DNA from: Marivirga sericea
GTDB lineage: Bacteria > Bacteroidota > Bacteroidia > Cytophagales > Cyclobacteriaceae
Length of the DNA: 64,000 nucleotides
NCBI RefSeq assembly: GCF_900177665.1
Contig: NZ_FXAW01000010.1
Location: forward strand, 110,769-174,768
Reading direction: 5' to 3'
A program made the position numbers and the translations under genes. A model generated the notes under the pieces. It was not told the origin of the DNA and made no database searches. It saw only the letters and a list, made by a program, of their open reading frames with translations. Of this stretch, positions 61,957 through 64,000 are shown one piece after another. Each line of letters opens with the position of its first letter. Position 1 is the first letter of the stretch.

Positions 61957-63372
61957 TTAAAATATTTTTTCAGGATTTAAAATATTGTTGGGGTCGAATA
62001 CATTTTTGATACCTCTCATCAGGTCTAATTTTACCTTTCCCATCGCCATTTGCATGTAAGGTCTTTTGGCAATGCCGATTCCATGCTCGCCTGAAAGCGT
62101 GCCGCCTAGGCGAACTACTTCTTCGAAAATTTCACCTATGCCTTCATTCACTTCTTTATTCCAGTAGTCATCACTTAGGGTTTCTTTCATAATGTTGATA
62201 TGGAGATTACCATCACCTGCATGACCATAACAAACGGAATTAAACCCGTATTTTTTGCCAACTTCTTTAATATAGACGATCAAAGCAGGGAGGTTTCCTC
62301 TTGGCACCACAACATCTTCTGCCTTAGTCAGTGAATATGCATTAACGGCTGGACTAACATTTCGTCTTAATTTCCACAATTCATCTTTTTGAGCTTGTGT
62401 ATCGGCAAAAAGAACTTCGCCCCCGGTATCAAAATCATCTAATACATTCAAAATGACTTCCGCCTCATTCATCATGACTTCTTCATCATTTCCATCCAGC
62501 TCTATTAACAAATGTGCTTTAACGTGATCAGGTAAATCAACATTTACTGTTTCGCCCATTTCTTTTTTAATGTAGTCTTGGGTTTTCTCGATTGCATCTC
62601 GTTCCATAAATTCCATTCCAGAAGGAGCAATTCCTGCTTTGAAAATAGCAGCAATGGCTCTACAAGCTTCTTCATTGCTAGTAAAAGGAGCTAATAAAGT
62701 CACATCTTTTCTTGGGTATGGGCGTAATTTGAATACTATTTTTGTAATAACACCTAAAGTTCCTTCACTGCCGCACATCAGCTGAGTTAGATTGTAACCG
62801 GTACTGTTTTTCAATACATTGGCGGCAGTCCAAATTATTTCCCCGTTTGGCAGCACCACCTGCATATTCAAAACGTAATCTCTCGTAACACCATATTTTA
62901 CGGCTTTTGGTCCACCTGCATTTTCTGCTAAATTACCGCCTAAAAAACAGGTGCCTTTACTAGATGGGTCGGGGGGATAAAATAATCCTTTTTCTTTTAC
63001 AGCATTCTGAAAAACTTCAGTAATAACGCCAGGTTCAACAGTTGCCTGCAGATTTAATTCATCTATAGCTAAAATAGAATTGAATTTCTCCATGCTAATC
63101 ACAACGCCTTTTTTGGTTGGTAATGCTCCTCCACTTAAACCGGTTCCTCCACCTCGAGGTGTAACCGGAATTAAGTGCTGATTGCACATTTTCATGATAG
63201 CACTGATTTCTTCTGGGGTAGATGGTTTTAACACCACATCTGGCATAAAGGAATAGTCCTCTGTGTGATCATGAGAATATTTATACTTGTCTTCATCTAG
63301 CAAAAAGGCATTTTTTGTACCTACTATGCTGACCAATTCCTCAAAAATGCTTTGATTTGTAACTGTATCCAT
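61957..63372 (-). CDS. FAD-linked oxidase, glycolate oxidase GlcD / D-lactate dehydrogenase type
   Basis: 471 residues. PCMH-type FAD domain with VTPRGGGTGLSGGALPTKKG (about 72-91) and DPSSKGTCFLGGNLAENAGG, and the C-terminal substrate/metal site GHAGDGNLHIN and SGEHGIGIAKRPYM. Oxidises a 2-hydroxy acid (glycolate, lactate, 2-hydroxyglutarate) and feeds electrons to the respiratory chain; the precise substrate is not deducible. Divergent, 27 bp apart, from the NlpC/P60 gene. Confidence 0.9.
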   Translation of the reverse strand: MDTVTNQSIFEELVSIVGTKNAFLLDEDKYKYSHDHTEDYSFMPDVVLKPSTPEEISAIMKMCNQHLIPVTPRGGGTGLSGGALPTKKGVVISMEKFNSILAIDELNLQATVEPGVITEVFQNAVKEKGLFYPPDPSSKGTCFLGGNLAENAGGPKAVKYGVTRDYVLNMQVVLPNGEIIWTAANVLKNSTGYNLTQLMCGSEGTLGVITKIVFKLRPYPRKDVTLLAPFTSNEEACRAIAAIFKAGIAPSGMEFMERDAIEKTQDYIKKEMGETVNVDLPDHVKAHLLIELDGNDEEVMMNEAEVILNVLDDFDTGGEVLFADTQAQKDELWKLRRNVSPAVNAYSLTKAEDVVVPRGNLPALIVYIKEVGKKYGFNSVCYGHAGDGNLHINIMKETLSDDYWNKEVNEGIGEIFEEVVRLGGTLSGEHGIGIAKRPYMQMAMGKVKLDLMRGIKNVFDPNNILNPEKIF

Positions 63373-63399
63373 GAACTAATTGATTTCTGACTAAGAATT

Positions 63400-63897
63400 A
63401 TGCTTCAACACAAATTTAGGAAAATATATTCCATCCAATTGATTTTATTCCTACTGATTGTGATTTTACTATCGGGATGCGCTATAGGTAAAAAAAGAAA
63501 GCTGCGCGATAGAAGACTGGATACCATAATTCAAACGGCTCGCTCTTACACCGGTACACCTTATAAATGGGGAGGAGTTAATCGCTCAGGAATGGATTGT
63601 TCAGGTCTATTATTTGTCAGTTTTAAGGCAGGGGATGTTAATATCCCTAGAGTTTCGAGAGATCAGGCTAAAGTTGGTAAAAAAGTGAAGTTCCGAAAAT
63701 TGCAGGAAGGAGATGTAGTGTTTTTTGCCATGGGAAAAAGAAGGAGGAGAATTACCCACGCAGGCCTAATAACGGAAGTCAGAGGAAATAAAGATGTGCG
63801 TTTTATTCATGCTTCCTCCAGCGTAGGCGTAGTTGAAGCTAATATTTACACAGATTATTATAAAAAGAAATTCAGGAAAGCCAGAAGGTATTTTTAG
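63400..63897 (+). CDS. NlpC/P60 (C40) peptidoglycan hydrolase lipoprotein
   Basis: 165 residues with lipobox LLSGC (Cys27). Catalytic triad: Cys67 in RSGMDCSGLLFVS, His120 in RITHAGLI, third polar residue His137 (FIHASSS). Cleaves D-Glu-meso-DAP type bonds in stem peptides and works in the periplasm from the outer membrane. The basic segment KKRKLRDRRLD after the lipid anchor is unusually charged. Followed by a hairpin and a tRNA gene. Confidence 0.93.
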   Translation: MLQHKFRKIYSIQLILFLLIVILLSGCAIGKKRKLRDRRLDTIIQTARSYTGTPYKWGGVNRSGMDCSGLLFVSFKAGDVNIPRVSRDQAKVGKKVKFRKLQEGDVVFFAMGKRRRRITHAGLITEVRGNKDVRFIHASSSVGVVEANIYTDYYKKKFRKARRYF

Positions 63898-63928
63898 AAA
63901 TGGATTTTTTCTATAGCTTTGCAAGCCT

Positions 63929-63949
63929 TTGACAACTATCTATTGTCAA
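63929..63949 (+). terminator. Hairpin TTGACAA/TTGTCAA, possible terminator
   Basis: TTGACAA (63929-63935) and TTGTCAA (63943-63949) form a 7-bp stem with a 7-base loop between the NlpC/P60 gene and the tRNA. Only a loose T-rich stretch follows, so terminator function is uncertain. Confidence 0.4.
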
Positions 63950-63965
63950 CGGTTTACTTTAAAAT

Positions 63966-64000
63966 GGGGCATTAGCTCAGCTGGCTAGAGTGTCCCGACT
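63966..64000 (+). tRNA. tRNA gene, cut by the window end
   Basis: The sequence shows acceptor arm GGGGCAT, TA at positions 8-9, and the D-arm GCTC...GAGT with loop AGCTGGCTA, then the start of the anticodon arm (TCCCGACT). The anticodon falls beyond the window, so the amino acid is not determined. The anticodon arm reads one base out of register with the standard 26/27 spacing, which should be checked in the full sequence. Confidence 0.75.

Noticed and set aside
1..64000. CRISPR array, prophage, integrase or transposase
   Set aside because: No regularly spaced repeats and no protein with these signatures was seen on either strand.

Overview
The window looks like an ordinary chromosomal stretch of a low-GC member of the Bacteroidota, most likely the order Cytophagales. 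The evidence is the AT-rich composition, absence of obvious Shine-Dalgarno sequences, TAnnTTTG-type promoter boxes, and Bacteroidota-typical families (DUF4175, DUF5916, DUF2723/GT117, DUF6340-like lipoprotein, lamin-tail surface protein, PheS, MnmG and YbeY variants). The species cannot be fixed from sequence alone. Nearly all of the window is coding; I saw no rRNA, CRISPR array, prophage or transposase.

Region 1-12.5 kb: the 3' part of mfd (cut by the window start), gpmI, a small lipoprotein, a 0.5 kb non-coding patch of repeated hairpin elements, a 1227-residue secreted lamin-tail protein, asd, and a THUMP-like methyltransferase. Right at the end of the last gene sits a disrupted 23S-intervening-sequence (four-helix bundle) ORF flanked by inverted repeats. 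Region 12.5-33 kb: metabolic and envelope genes (PLP deaminase, RlmB, GT117-like membrane protein, SGNH esterase, SMP-30 protein, DUF5916 barrel). A divergent pair of sensor-kinase genes follows, one of which lacks a catalytic domain. Then come a DnaJ protein / 51-residue membrane protein / M14 peptidase operon, an RhlE-type helicase and a TPR protein.

Region 33-43.7 kb has features of a replication-origin neighbourhood. An AT-rich gap carries DnaA-box-like sites, and the minus-strand cluster Ig-like lipoprotein / methyltransferase / mnmG follows. Two 16-bp parS palindromes lie just upstream of mnmG, and then ybeY, an RsbW-like ATPase, DUF4175, exonuclease III and an AhpD-like protein. An orphan ParA-type ATPase with a small charged partner lies about 7 kb to the right.

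Region 43.7-64 kb: ComF, ParA pair, nitroreductase, methyltransferases, a 2-oxoglutarate oxygenase-like protein with altered ligands, and dgt. A small accessory patch follows (beta-propeller protein, membrane protein, 33-residue secreted peptide, frameshifted remnant). Then come a Rieske-like lipoprotein, hydroxyacyl-CoA dehydrogenase, pheS, asnB and a TetR / ABC / HlyD / TolC export operon whose ABC subunit has lost its ATPase motifs. The window ends with a glycolate-oxidase-type flavoprotein, an NlpC/P60 lipoprotein and the 5' part of a tRNA gene.

The most interesting points are the oriC/parS neighbourhood, the export operon with a degenerate ABC ATPase, the catalytic-domain-less kinase, the ParA/partner pair, and three overlooked tiny genes.
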